From Lentisphaeria bacterium (GTDB taxonomy: Bacteria > Verrucomicrobiota > Lentisphaeria > Victivallales > Victivallaceae), in the NCBI GenBank assembly GCA_900768515.1, contig CAAGDG010000048.1, positions 1 to 20,992 of the forward strand: a stretch of DNA of 20,992 bases, written 5' to 3'. The position numbers and the translations under genes were made by a program. Below are positions 1 to 6,480 of the stretch, piece after piece; position 1 is the stretch's first letter, and every line of letters starts with the position of its first letter. Below the pieces are notes generated by a model. That model ran no database searches, was not told the DNA's origin, and was given only the letters and a program-made list of their open reading frames with translations.

Positions 1-1481
1 CGCTCGTAGCAGTATTTGTCGTGCATGTAGTGGATGATGTTCAGCGTGTCGATGTAGAGCTTGGAGAGCCAGTCGGTGATCTCCTCGAAGTTCTGCATGA
101 CCGCGTCGTAGTCGAGCTGCTCCTCGCGGGCGAGAATCCGGATTGCGGGGCCGACCTGTTCGTTGTTGCATTTGATGTCCCGTCCGCCGTTGATCGCGTA
201 GACCAGCGCCTTGGCGAGGTTGACCCGCGCCCCGAAGAACTGCATCTGCTTGCCGATCCGCATGGCCGAGACACAGCAGGCGATTCCGTAGTCGTCGCCG
301 AACTTCACGCGCATGAGTTCATCGTTCTCGTACTGGATCGACGAAGTGGCGATGGAGATCTCCGCCGCAAATTTTTTGAAGTTTTCCGGCAGCCGCGGGC
401 TCCAGAGAATGGTCAGGTTCGGTTCCGGCGCCGGTCCGAGGTTGACCAGCGTGTGGAGGAAACGGTAGGTCATCCGGGTGACCATGTGGCGGCCGTCCAG
501 CGCCATGCCCGCGAGCGATTCGGTGATCCAGGTCGGGTCGCCGCTGAAGAGTTCGTCATAGGCCGGAGTCCGCAGAAAACGGACGATCCGCAGCTTCATG
601 ATGAAGTGATCGACGAACTCCTGAATCTCCGACTCGGTGTAGCGGCCGGAACGGAGGTCGGCCTCGGCGTAGATGTCGAGAAAGGTCGAAATCCGGCCGA
701 TCGACATCGCCGCGCCGTTCTGCTCCTTGACCGCCGCGAGATAGGCGAAATAGAGCCACTGAATCGCCTCTTTGACATCCTCCGCCGGACGCGAAATGTC
801 GAACCCGTAGGAGGCGGCCATCTCTTTAAGTTCCCGGAGCGCCTTGATCTGCTCGGCGATCTCCTCGCGCTTGCGGATGTGGTCGGAATCCATGACGTCG
901 ATGACCATCTCCTTCTTCGCGCGCAGCTTCGCATCGATCAGGAAATCGACCCCGTAGAGCGGAACCCGCCGGTAGTCGCCGATGATCCGGCCGCGGCCGT
1001 AGGCGTCGGGCAGTCCGGTCATGATGCCGGCGTGGCGCGCCTTTTTCATCTCGTCGGTATAGACGTCGAACACGCCGTCGTTGTGAGTCTTGCGATATTG
1101 GAAGACATGCTCGACCGTCGGATCCATCTTCCGGCCGTAAGCCTCCAATTCCGTGTGAATCAGACGGATCCCGCCGAACGGCATGATCGCCCGCTTCAGC
1201 GGCGCGTCGGTCTGCAGTCCGACGATCTGCTCAAGTTCCCGGTCGATGTAGCCGGGGGCGTGGGAGGTGATCGTCGAAATGGTCGATTCGTCGATGTCGT
1301 AGACCCCCTGCCGGGAACGTTCCACCTTCATGAGTTCGGAGAGCCGCTCCCAGAGGGCGCGGGTCCGATCGGTCGGGGGGGCAAGAAAGCCCGCGTCCCC
1401 GTCGTAGGGGGTGTAGTTCCGTATGATGAAATCGCGGACATTGATCTCCCGGTTCCACTCTCCGGGGACGAACTGAGTCAT
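1..1481 (-). CDS. pflB: Pyruvate formate-lyase (formate C-acetyltransferase), C-terminus cut by window edge
   Basis: This is a glycyl-radical enzyme that converts pyruvate and CoA to acetyl-CoA and formate in the cytoplasm of fermenting cells. About 493 N-terminal residues are present, while the Escherichia coli enzyme has about 760, so the glycine-radical loop near the C-terminus lies outside the window. The decisive motif is IACCVSAMRIGKQMQFFGAR, with the catalytic cysteine pair at residues 402-403, corresponding to Cys418-Cys419 of E. coli PflB. The N-terminus MTQFVPGEWNREINVRDFI and the downstream AINGGRD segment also fit. The ATG at 1481 follows an AGAGGAG ribosome site about 8 bases upstream. 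The gene is divergent from the DUF4038 gene. A promoter is visible about 95 bases upstream of the start, with a possible FNR/CRP-like half-palindrome beside it. The cysteine pair separates it from most other glycyl-radical enzymes such as glycerol dehydratase. Confidence 0.95.
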   Translation of the reverse strand, partial: MTQFVPGEWNREINVRDFIIRNYTPYDGDAGFLAPPTDRTRALWERLSELMKVERSRQGVYDIDESTISTITSHAPGYIDRELEQIVGLQTDAPLKRAIMPFGGIRLIHTELEAYGRKMDPTVEHVFQYRKTHNDGVFDVYTDEMKKARHAGIMTGLPDAYGRGRIIGDYRRVPLYGVDFLIDAKLRAKKEMVIDVMDSDHIRKREEIAEQIKALRELKEMAASYGFDISRPAEDVKEAIQWLYFAYLAAVKEQNGAAMSIGRISTFLDIYAEADLRSGRYTESEIQEFVDHFIMKLRIVRFLRTPAYDELFSGDPTWITESLAGMALDGRHMVTRMTYRFLHTLVNLGPAPEPNLTILWSPRLPENFKKFAAEISIATSSIQYENDELMRVKFGDDYGIACCVSAMRIGKQMQFFGARVNLAKALVYAINGGRDIKCNNEQVGPAIRILAREEQLDYDAVMQNFEEITDWLSKLYIDTLNIIHYMHDKYCYE

Positions 1482-1575
1482 GGTCTTTCTCCTCTTCTCT
1501 GAGTAAGGCCTTCCGGCCGTTTTGTCAAATTAAGCGCGGTCCTTCCGCATCGTTCTTCCGTTGCGGGGAGGAATT

Positions 1576-1604
1576 AATATAGCATGCGGACGCCGTCATT
1601 TCTA
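1576..1604 (-). promoter_or_regulatory. Putative sigma-70-type promoter of pflB
   Basis: On the minus strand, a TAGAAA -35 box (1604-1599) and a TATATT -10 box (1581-1576) are separated by 17 bases. Transcription would begin near 1569 and leave a leader of about 88 bases before the pflB ATG. The assignment is by pattern only. Confidence 0.5.
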
Positions 1605-1666
1605 TTTTGTTTTTCGAAATCAAAAATATTTTCCGTTCTGTTTTCCGAACCGGAGTCGGCGATGGG

Positions 1667-1695
1667 TTGCAATCTCCGGAAATCCCGTCTATAGT
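1667..1695 (+). promoter_or_regulatory. Putative sigma-70-type promoter of the DUF4038 gene
   Basis: TTGCAA (1667-1672) and TATAGT (1690-1695) are separated by 17 bases, with a predicted start near 1702. The frame is open upstream to 1607, but that part precedes the predicted transcript start, so codons there are unlikely to be translated. Confidence 0.6.
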
Positions 1696-1756
1696 AACGG
1701 AGACAAAGCGGGAGCCGTCCCGCTGGAAAATGCAAAACAAGAGGAGGGTCGTCATC

Positions 1757-3046
1757 TTGGAACAGATTCCGCCGCGTCTGAAGGTTTCCGAAAATCGACG
1801 CTTCCTCCTGCGGGAGGACGGTACCGGATTCTTCTATCTGGGCGACACCGCCTGGGAGCTGTTCCACCGGACCACGTTCGAAGAGGCCGGATTCTATCTG
1901 CGGGACCGCGCCGCAAAAGGGTTCAACGTCATTCAGGCGGTCGCCCTGGCCGAACTGGACGGCCTGCGTGTCCCGAACCGCTACGGCCACACTCCGTTTC
2001 TGGATCTGGAATCGCTGCGGCCCGACGAATCCTACTGGGAGCACCTCGACCGGGTCATCCGCCTGGCCAACCGCCTGGGACTCTACGTCGGACTGCTGCC
2101 GGCCTGGGGCGACAAGTGGAACCGGGGCCGGGGCGCGGGTCCCGAGATTCTGAACGCCCGGAATGCGGAAGAGTACGGCCGCTGGATCTCCAGCCGCTAC
2201 CGCGGCGACGCCGTCATCTGGATCCTCGGCGGAGACCGGCCGCTCGAAGGGGAACACCATCTCGAAACCATGCGCGCACTGGCCGCCGGAATCCGTGAAA
2301 ACGCGCCCGGCCAGCTCATGACGCTGCACCCCTCCGGCTGCCGCAGCTCCTCCTGGAGCGTCAATGCCGAACCGTGGCTCGACTTCAACATGCAGCAGTC
2401 GGACCACGGCAGAAGCGACGTTTCGCTCCACCACTACCGCCACGACCGGGAACTTCTGCCGCGCCGCCCCTTCGTCAACGGCGAACCGCCCTACGAGGAG
2501 CATCCGGCGCATTTCCGGATGGGTGACGACGGCTGGATCGACCAGCACGATGTGCGGCGTGAATTCTGCTGGGCGATCTGCTCCGGCGCCGCCGGATTCA
2601 CCTACGGCGCCCATCCGATCTGGCAATTTTATGACGAGGGAAGAGTTCCGGTTTCCGAGGCCCGGATGAACTGGCGACAAGCGCTGCAGCTCCCGGGGGC
2701 CGGCCAGCTGCGCCGGATTCTCCGCCTCCTGCCGGAAGCCGCGGTGGCGGATCGTACTCCCGCGGAAAATTTCCTGCTCTCCCCGGCGGGAACCGGAGTT
2801 GAAACCATCACCGCCTGCCGGAACAATGCGGGCTCCTGGGCGTGGATCTATCTGCCGCTGGCCCGCCGGCTGCATCTCGATCCGGCCATCATCACCTCCA
2901 ACCGGATCGGCCTGCGCTGGATCGATCCGGCATCGGGACGGACCGTGCGACAGAGCGCGGAAGAGGCCGCCGACTGCACCTGGCTGGTTCCGCCGCCCAA
3001 TCCCGGCGGACAGCGGGATCTGCTGCTGGAACTGACGGCGCTCTGA
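1757..3046 (+). CDS. DUF4038 / GH140-like glycoside hydrolase with C-terminal beta domain
   Basis: The 429-residue protein has an apiosidase-like TIM-barrel catalytic domain (about residues 5-330). It is followed by a small beta domain of the type called a putative collagen-binding domain in related proteins (about 335-429). The opening FFYLGDTAWELFHR (25-38) and GFNVIQAVALAELDG (55-69) are typical of DUF4038. Asp160 in WILGGDRP and Glu243 in VNGEPPYE are plausible acid/base and nucleophile, by analogy with the Asp/Glu pair of the GH140 apiosidase. No signal peptide is visible, so it probably acts on imported oligosaccharides. The TTG start at 1757 is chosen because a GAGGAGGG ribosome site lies 8 bases upstream and because the promoter at 1667-1695 excludes earlier starts; an in-frame ATG at 1721 has no such site. 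The substrate cannot be read from sequence, since the family is broader than apiosidases. The gene converges on the heptosyltransferase with a 23-base gap. Confidence 0.85.
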   Translation: MEQIPPRLKVSENRRFLLREDGTGFFYLGDTAWELFHRTTFEEAGFYLRDRAAKGFNVIQAVALAELDGLRVPNRYGHTPFLDLESLRPDESYWEHLDRVIRLANRLGLYVGLLPAWGDKWNRGRGAGPEILNARNAEEYGRWISSRYRGDAVIWILGGDRPLEGEHHLETMRALAAGIRENAPGQLMTLHPSGCRSSSWSVNAEPWLDFNMQQSDHGRSDVSLHHYRHDRELLPRRPFVNGEPPYEEHPAHFRMGDDGWIDQHDVRREFCWAICSGAAGFTYGAHPIWQFYDEGRVPVSEARMNWRQALQLPGAGQLRRILRLLPEAAVADRTPAENFLLSPAGTGVETITACRNNAGSWAWIYLPLARRLHLDPAIITSNRIGLRWIDPASGRTVRQSAEEAADCTWLVPPPNPGGQRDLLLELTAL

Positions 3047-3069
3047 ACTGCGAAAGAGGGAATTCCCGC

Positions 3070-4209
3070 TCAGCGGCCGGAACCGGAAACGATCGCATCC
3101 ACCTCGCGGATCACCATCTCCGGCGTGACCGCCGCCATGCAGCGACGGCTCCCGTCCGGGCACTCGCGGCGGAAGCAGGGCGAACACTCCACCCGGTTGT
3201 AGAGAAGCCGCCAGCTGTTTCCGATCGGACCGGTCGCAGTGTAGTCGGTCGGACCGAAGATCGCGACGCCGGGACGTCCGAGCGCGGCGGCAAGATGCAT
3301 GATGCCGGAATCGTTCGCAACGGTCAGAACCGAACTCTTCAGAAGATTCATGAGATCCGCCAGATTGGTCCGCCCGGAGAGATTGAAGGCGCGGCGCGGA
3401 TCCAGCCCCTCGATTACCTCGTCGCCAATCCCCGCCTCCGAGGCGGAACCGAGCACCGCTACAATCCCCCCCTGCCCGATCCAGTGCCGGGCCACCTCCC
3501 GGAAACTCCCGCTCTCCCACCGCTTGGCGGCGCCGTAAGCGGCCCCGGAAGCGATCGTCATCAGCCGGGGATGCTGACAGATCGCACCGATTTCGGGGGA
3601 AAGCTCGTCCACCGGCGGTTCCAGCCGGAACTCCGGCAGTGTTCCATCCCACGCCGGTGCGCCGAGCGCGGCCGCCATCGACAGGTACTTGTTGGCATGG
3701 TGGAGCCGGGCCGGTTCGCGGACCGGCCGGGGCGGAAATCGGAACGCCCGCCGGAGCAGCGGGGAGCGGCAGCGCGCCGCGGCCCCGTAAAGTTCCGAAA
3801 TTCCGGCGAGCCGCATCAGCAGCGCATCCCGGAACGAGTTGTTGAACAGGACTCCCACGCCGAACCGCATCCGCCGCAGTGCAGTCCACTCCTTCCGGCT
3901 CCAGCAGCGATGGACCCGTTCGAGTGCGATCTGACCGTCGACAAACGGCAGCGAAGTGTAGAGCGGCCGCTGCCCCGCCGGGGCGATCACATAGAGTCCG
4001 CACTGCTCCGGGACAAGCCGCCGCAGCTGCATGAGGGCGGGGAGCGCCATCACCGCGTCGCCGAGATGGTTCGGCATCCGGACCGCCATTCCGTTGCGCC
4101 ACCCGCTCCGTCCCGCCGGTTCCACCGGAAAGACCGGAGCGGGAAACTCCCGCCGGATATCGAGAAAATGAACCGGATCCCCCCCGGTTTTCACTGACTG
4201 CTCCGCCAT
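3070..4209 (-). CDS. Glycosyltransferase family 9, ADP-heptose:LPS heptosyltransferase-like
   Basis: The family transfers heptose from ADP-heptose to the lipopolysaccharide core at the cytoplasmic face of the inner membrane. From the ATG at 4209 the protein has 379 residues. The N-lobe begins with RMPNHLGDAVMALPAL (44-59), the GT9 acceptor-side motif. The C-lobe has GAAYGAAKRW (222-231) and VANDSGIMHLAAALG (297-311) followed by IFGPTD, which form the nucleotide-sugar site. A WaaF-like cysteine cluster is present at 342, 345, 350 and 357. About 40 residues precede the first motif, longer than usual, so a start at Met41 is possible. A longer frame reaches an ATG at 4323, but the promoter at 4306-4334 places transcription downstream of it. 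A GTG two codons before 4209 is an equal alternative. The donor and acceptor sugars are not certain, so no symbol is given. Confidence 0.87.
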   Translation of the reverse strand: MAEQSVKTGGDPVHFLDIRREFPAPVFPVEPAGRSGWRNGMAVRMPNHLGDAVMALPALMQLRRLVPEQCGLYVIAPAGQRPLYTSLPFVDGQIALERVHRCWSRKEWTALRRMRFGVGVLFNNSFRDALLMRLAGISELYGAAARCRSPLLRRAFRFPPRPVREPARLHHANKYLSMAAALGAPAWDGTLPEFRLEPPVDELSPEIGAICQHPRLMTIASGAAYGAAKRWESGSFREVARHWIGQGGIVAVLGSASEAGIGDEVIEGLDPRRAFNLSGRTNLADLMNLLKSSVLTVANDSGIMHLAAALGRPGVAIFGPTDYTATGPIGNSWRLLYNRVECSPCFRRECPDGSRRCMAAVTPEMVIREVDAIVSGSGR

Positions 4210-4305
4210 CTTCACCCGCCCTTTCGAGAATCCGGACTGCCTCCGGAAACCCGCGGCCGCACCTTCCGGAAACGCCGGACATATTCCGACACCGATCAAT
4301 CGCCT

Positions 4306-4334
4306 AAAATAACATCCCGGCATCTCTTTTTCAA
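4306..4334 (-). promoter_or_regulatory. Putative promoter of the heptosyltransferase gene
   Basis: On the minus strand, TTGAAA (4334-4329) and TATTTT (4311-4306) are separated by 17 bases. The predicted start is near 4299, with a leader of about 90 bases to the ATG at 4209. It is divergent from the mreB promoter, with the two -35 boxes about 50 bases apart. Confidence 0.55.
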
Positions 4335-4384
4335 TGGAAGCGGAGGAAATAAGCCGGTTTTCGGCAAGAAAATCCGATTCCTGC

Positions 4385-4414
4385 TTGCATTTTTGAAAAA
4401 AAAAAGTCTATTAT
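4385..4414 (+). promoter_or_regulatory. Putative promoter of mreB
   Basis: TTGCAT (4385-4390) and TATTAT (4409-4414) are separated by 18 bases. The spacer holds a run of ten A (4396-4405), which would bend the DNA. The predicted start is near 4421, about 38 bases before the mreB ATG. Confidence 0.6.
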
Positions 4415-4458
4415 GCAGTGTGAAGGTTTGTAACGGTTAAAATGCAGGGAACGCGCTC

Positions 4459-5484
4459 ATGAGTACGCAACGATTGGCAAAGTTGTTTTCCACCCACATC
4501 GGCATCGACCTCGGGACGGCGAACTGCCTCGTCTATGTGCGCGATCACGGCATCGTGCTCAATGAACCTTCGGTCGTCGCCATTAAAGAGAGTACCCGCG
4601 AGGTGCTCAGCGTCGGCAGCGAGGCGAAAAGCATGCTCGGGAAATGCCCAGGCAACATCCGGGCCATCCGGCCGATGAAAGACGGCGTGATCGCCGACTT
4701 CGAAATCACCGAGGAGATGCTCCGCTACTTCATCCAGAAGGCGATCCGCTCGGTGCCGTGGCGCAAGCGGCTGCTGCATCCCCGGGTCCTGGTGGCGGTT
4801 CCCTCCGGAATCACCGAGGTCGAAAACCGGGCGGTCAAAGACAGCGCCAAGCACGCCGGCGCCGGCGAAGTCGTCCTGGTCGAAGAACCGATGGCGGCGG
4901 CGGTCGGCGTCGGCCTTCCGGTGGCGGAACCGGCCGGCAGCATGATCGTCGACATCGGTGGCGGCACCACGGAAGTCGCAGTGATTTCGCTCTCCGGCAT
5001 CGTGGGCGCCAAAAGCGTCCGGGTCGGCGGCGACGAGCTGGATTCCGCGATTATTCAGCACCTGAAGCGGGTTTACAATCTGATGATCGGAGAGCTGACC
5101 GCCGAACAGATTAAAATCCGGATCGGCAGCGCCTATCCGGTCAAGGATGACGAAAGTCTTGAAGTCAAGGGACTCGACCTGGTCTCCCGGGTGCCCAAGA
5201 CGGTCCGGATCACCGCGGCGGAGATCCGCATGGCGCTCCAGGAGCCGATCACCACGATCATCGAAGCGGTCCGGGCCACGCTGGAGCGGTGTCCTCCGGA
5301 CCTTGCCGCGGATCTGATCGACCGGGGCATCATGCTGGCCGGCGGCGGCGCGCTGCTCTCCGGTCTCGACAAACTTTTAACCGAAGAAACCGGACTGCCG
5401 GTGTTCGTATCCGAAGAGCCGCTCAATGCGGTCGCCAAGGGGACCGGCGTCATGCTCCAGGAAGACAGTATCTGGTCTGCGTAG
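4459..5484 (+). CDS. mreB: Rod shape-determining protein MreB
   Basis: This bacterial actin forms membrane-associated filaments that guide the elongasome and lateral peptidoglycan synthesis. Its 341 residues are the usual family length. The actin-fold nucleotide motifs are in order: phosphate-1 GIDLGTANCLVY (15-26), the VPSGITEVE segment (114-122), phosphate-2 VDIGGGTTEVAV (164-175), and the adenosine loop MLAGGGALLSGL (292-303). Conserved VEEPMAAAVGVGLPV (141-155) and RVGGDELD (188-195) support MreB rather than DnaK, FtsA or ParM. The ATG at 4459 has an AGGGA site 8 bases upstream. No mreC, mreD, pbp2 or rodA follows, as they do in many bacteria. Instead a DUF2156 gene starts 5 bases after the stop, which suggests translational coupling. 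The stand-alone position could mean that other mre genes lie elsewhere or that this is one of several paralogues. Confidence 0.96.
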   Translation: MSTQRLAKLFSTHIGIDLGTANCLVYVRDHGIVLNEPSVVAIKESTREVLSVGSEAKSMLGKCPGNIRAIRPMKDGVIADFEITEEMLRYFIQKAIRSVPWRKRLLHPRVLVAVPSGITEVENRAVKDSAKHAGAGEVVLVEEPMAAAVGVGLPVAEPAGSMIVDIGGGTTEVAVISLSGIVGAKSVRVGGDELDSAIIQHLKRVYNLMIGELTAEQIKIRIGSAYPVKDDESLEVKGLDLVSRVPKTVRITAAEIRMALQEPITTIIEAVRATLERCPPDLAADLIDRGIMLAGGGALLSGLDKLLTEETGLPVFVSEEPLNAVAKGTGVMLQEDSIWSA

Positions 5485-5489
5485 ATAGT

Positions 5490-6386
5490 ATGAAAATCAA
5501 TTTGAACTCTCTCCGACCGGTGGAACTTTCCGACCGGAAACTTTTTGACGCGAAACTTGCAGAAGAAGGCAGCCAGAGCTGCGAATGCAGTTTCCCGAAC
5601 CTCTTCATGTACCAGGAGCCTTACGGCATCGAATTTGTCGAGATCGACGGGAGGCTGGTGGTCTACGAACGGAACGTCCGCACCATCCACTACCCGATCG
5701 GCCGCTGGACGGAGCCGGAGGAACTCAGCCGGATCAGCCTCGCCTTCCGGGAGGCCGGCCTGACCGACGGCGGGATCTACGATGTTCCGGAGGAGTTTCT
5801 CGACCGCCATCCCGACTGCGACCGCTTTTTTGAGCTGGAATTCGACGAAGGGGCGATCGACTACCTCTATTCGCTGGAAAAAATCGCGACCTTCTCCGGC
5901 CCGAAGCTGCGCAAGAAACACAATCTGGTCAAGCAGTTCCAGACCAACTGGCCTTACGCGGAAGTCCGGAAGATCACCGCGGAGGAGATTCCGGTGGCGG
6001 CGAAGCTGGCGACGGAACTCAACTCCCGGCTGGAACCCTGTGAATTTCTGGAGGAGGAGGCGAAGGCGCTCGACCGGGCATGGAACAATTTCGATGCGCT
6101 CGGCCTCGGCGGCATCATCCTCTATGCCGAAGCCGACTATCCGGCCGGATTCTCGGTCTACAGCATGCTTCCTTCCGACACGGTCGACATCCATTTCGAA
6201 AAGGCGGACCACAGCGTCAAAGGCGCGCCCCAGACGCTGACCTGGCAGCTGGCGATTGCGCTGCGCGGCAAAGCCAAATTCATGAACCGCGAACAGGACA
6301 TGAATGAGGAGTCTTTGCGTCACGCCAAACGCTCCCTTGATCCGGAACGTTTTTTCAAGCGTTACTTCCTGCGCTCCCTGGAGTGA
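5490..6386 (+). CDS. DUF2156 (phosphatidylglycerol lysyltransferase C-terminal-like, GNAT-fold) protein
   Basis: The 298-residue soluble protein resembles DUF2156, the catalytic half of lipid aminoacyltransferases such as MprF, here without the membrane flippase part. Typical features are CECSFPNLFMYQ (31-42) near the N-terminus, KLRKKHNLVKQF in the middle, and a C-terminal NREQDMNEESLRHAKRSL block. Stand-alone relatives are mostly uncharacterised. An aminoacyl or acyl transfer to lipid or an envelope precursor is inferred from the fold, not demonstrated. The ATG at 5490 is 5 bases downstream of the mreB stop and no clear Shine-Dalgarno precedes it, so ribosomes probably reinitiate from mreB. 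A strong terminator follows at 6406-6447. Co-transcription with mreB hints at an envelope role. No transmembrane segment or signal peptide is visible. Confidence 0.8.
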   Translation: MKINLNSLRPVELSDRKLFDAKLAEEGSQSCECSFPNLFMYQEPYGIEFVEIDGRLVVYERNVRTIHYPIGRWTEPEELSRISLAFREAGLTDGGIYDVPEEFLDRHPDCDRFFELEFDEGAIDYLYSLEKIATFSGPKLRKKHNLVKQFQTNWPYAEVRKITAEEIPVAAKLATELNSRLEPCEFLEEEAKALDRAWNNFDALGLGGIILYAEADYPAGFSVYSMLPSDTVDIHFEKADHSVKGAPQTLTWQLAIALRGKAKFMNREQDMNEESLRHAKRSLDPERFFKRYFLRSLE

Positions 6387-6405
6387 GCCGCCGCCCCGGA
6401 TGTTG

Positions 6406-6447
6406 AAAACGGCGGGAGAGGAATCGAACCTCTCCCGCCGTTTTTTT
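6406..6447 (+). terminator. Strong bidirectional intrinsic terminator with T-arm-like loop
   Basis: A 16-bp perfect stem (6406-6421 with 6429-6444) has a 7-base loop and a run of seven T (6441-6447). On the other strand the stem is followed by four T, so it can also end the convergent GT4 transcript. It lies between the stops of two convergent genes. Read on the minus strand, the loop is TTCGATT closed by G-C, matching the tRNA T-loop consensus (see findings). Confidence 0.9.
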
Positions 6448-6480
6448 GCATCGACCCTCTTCCGGAAACGGGAAGGCGCC

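Noticed and set aside
21..1502. A 493-codon plus-strand open frame over the left end
   Set aside because: It is the antisense shadow of pyruvate formate-lyase, whose active-site cysteines and overall sequence are unmistakable on the minus strand.
3058..3067. Palindrome GGGAATTCCC between convergent genes
   Set aside because: It has no loop and no T-run, so it is a poor terminator, and a 10-base palindrome in a small gap can arise by chance.
1574..4282. A 902-codon open frame on the minus strand across the DUF4038 gene and heptosyltransferase gene
   Set aside because: It is antisense to one well-supported gene and out of frame with another, has Arg/Gly-rich low-complexity composition, and matches no family. 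Long antisense frames are expected in GC-rich coding DNA.
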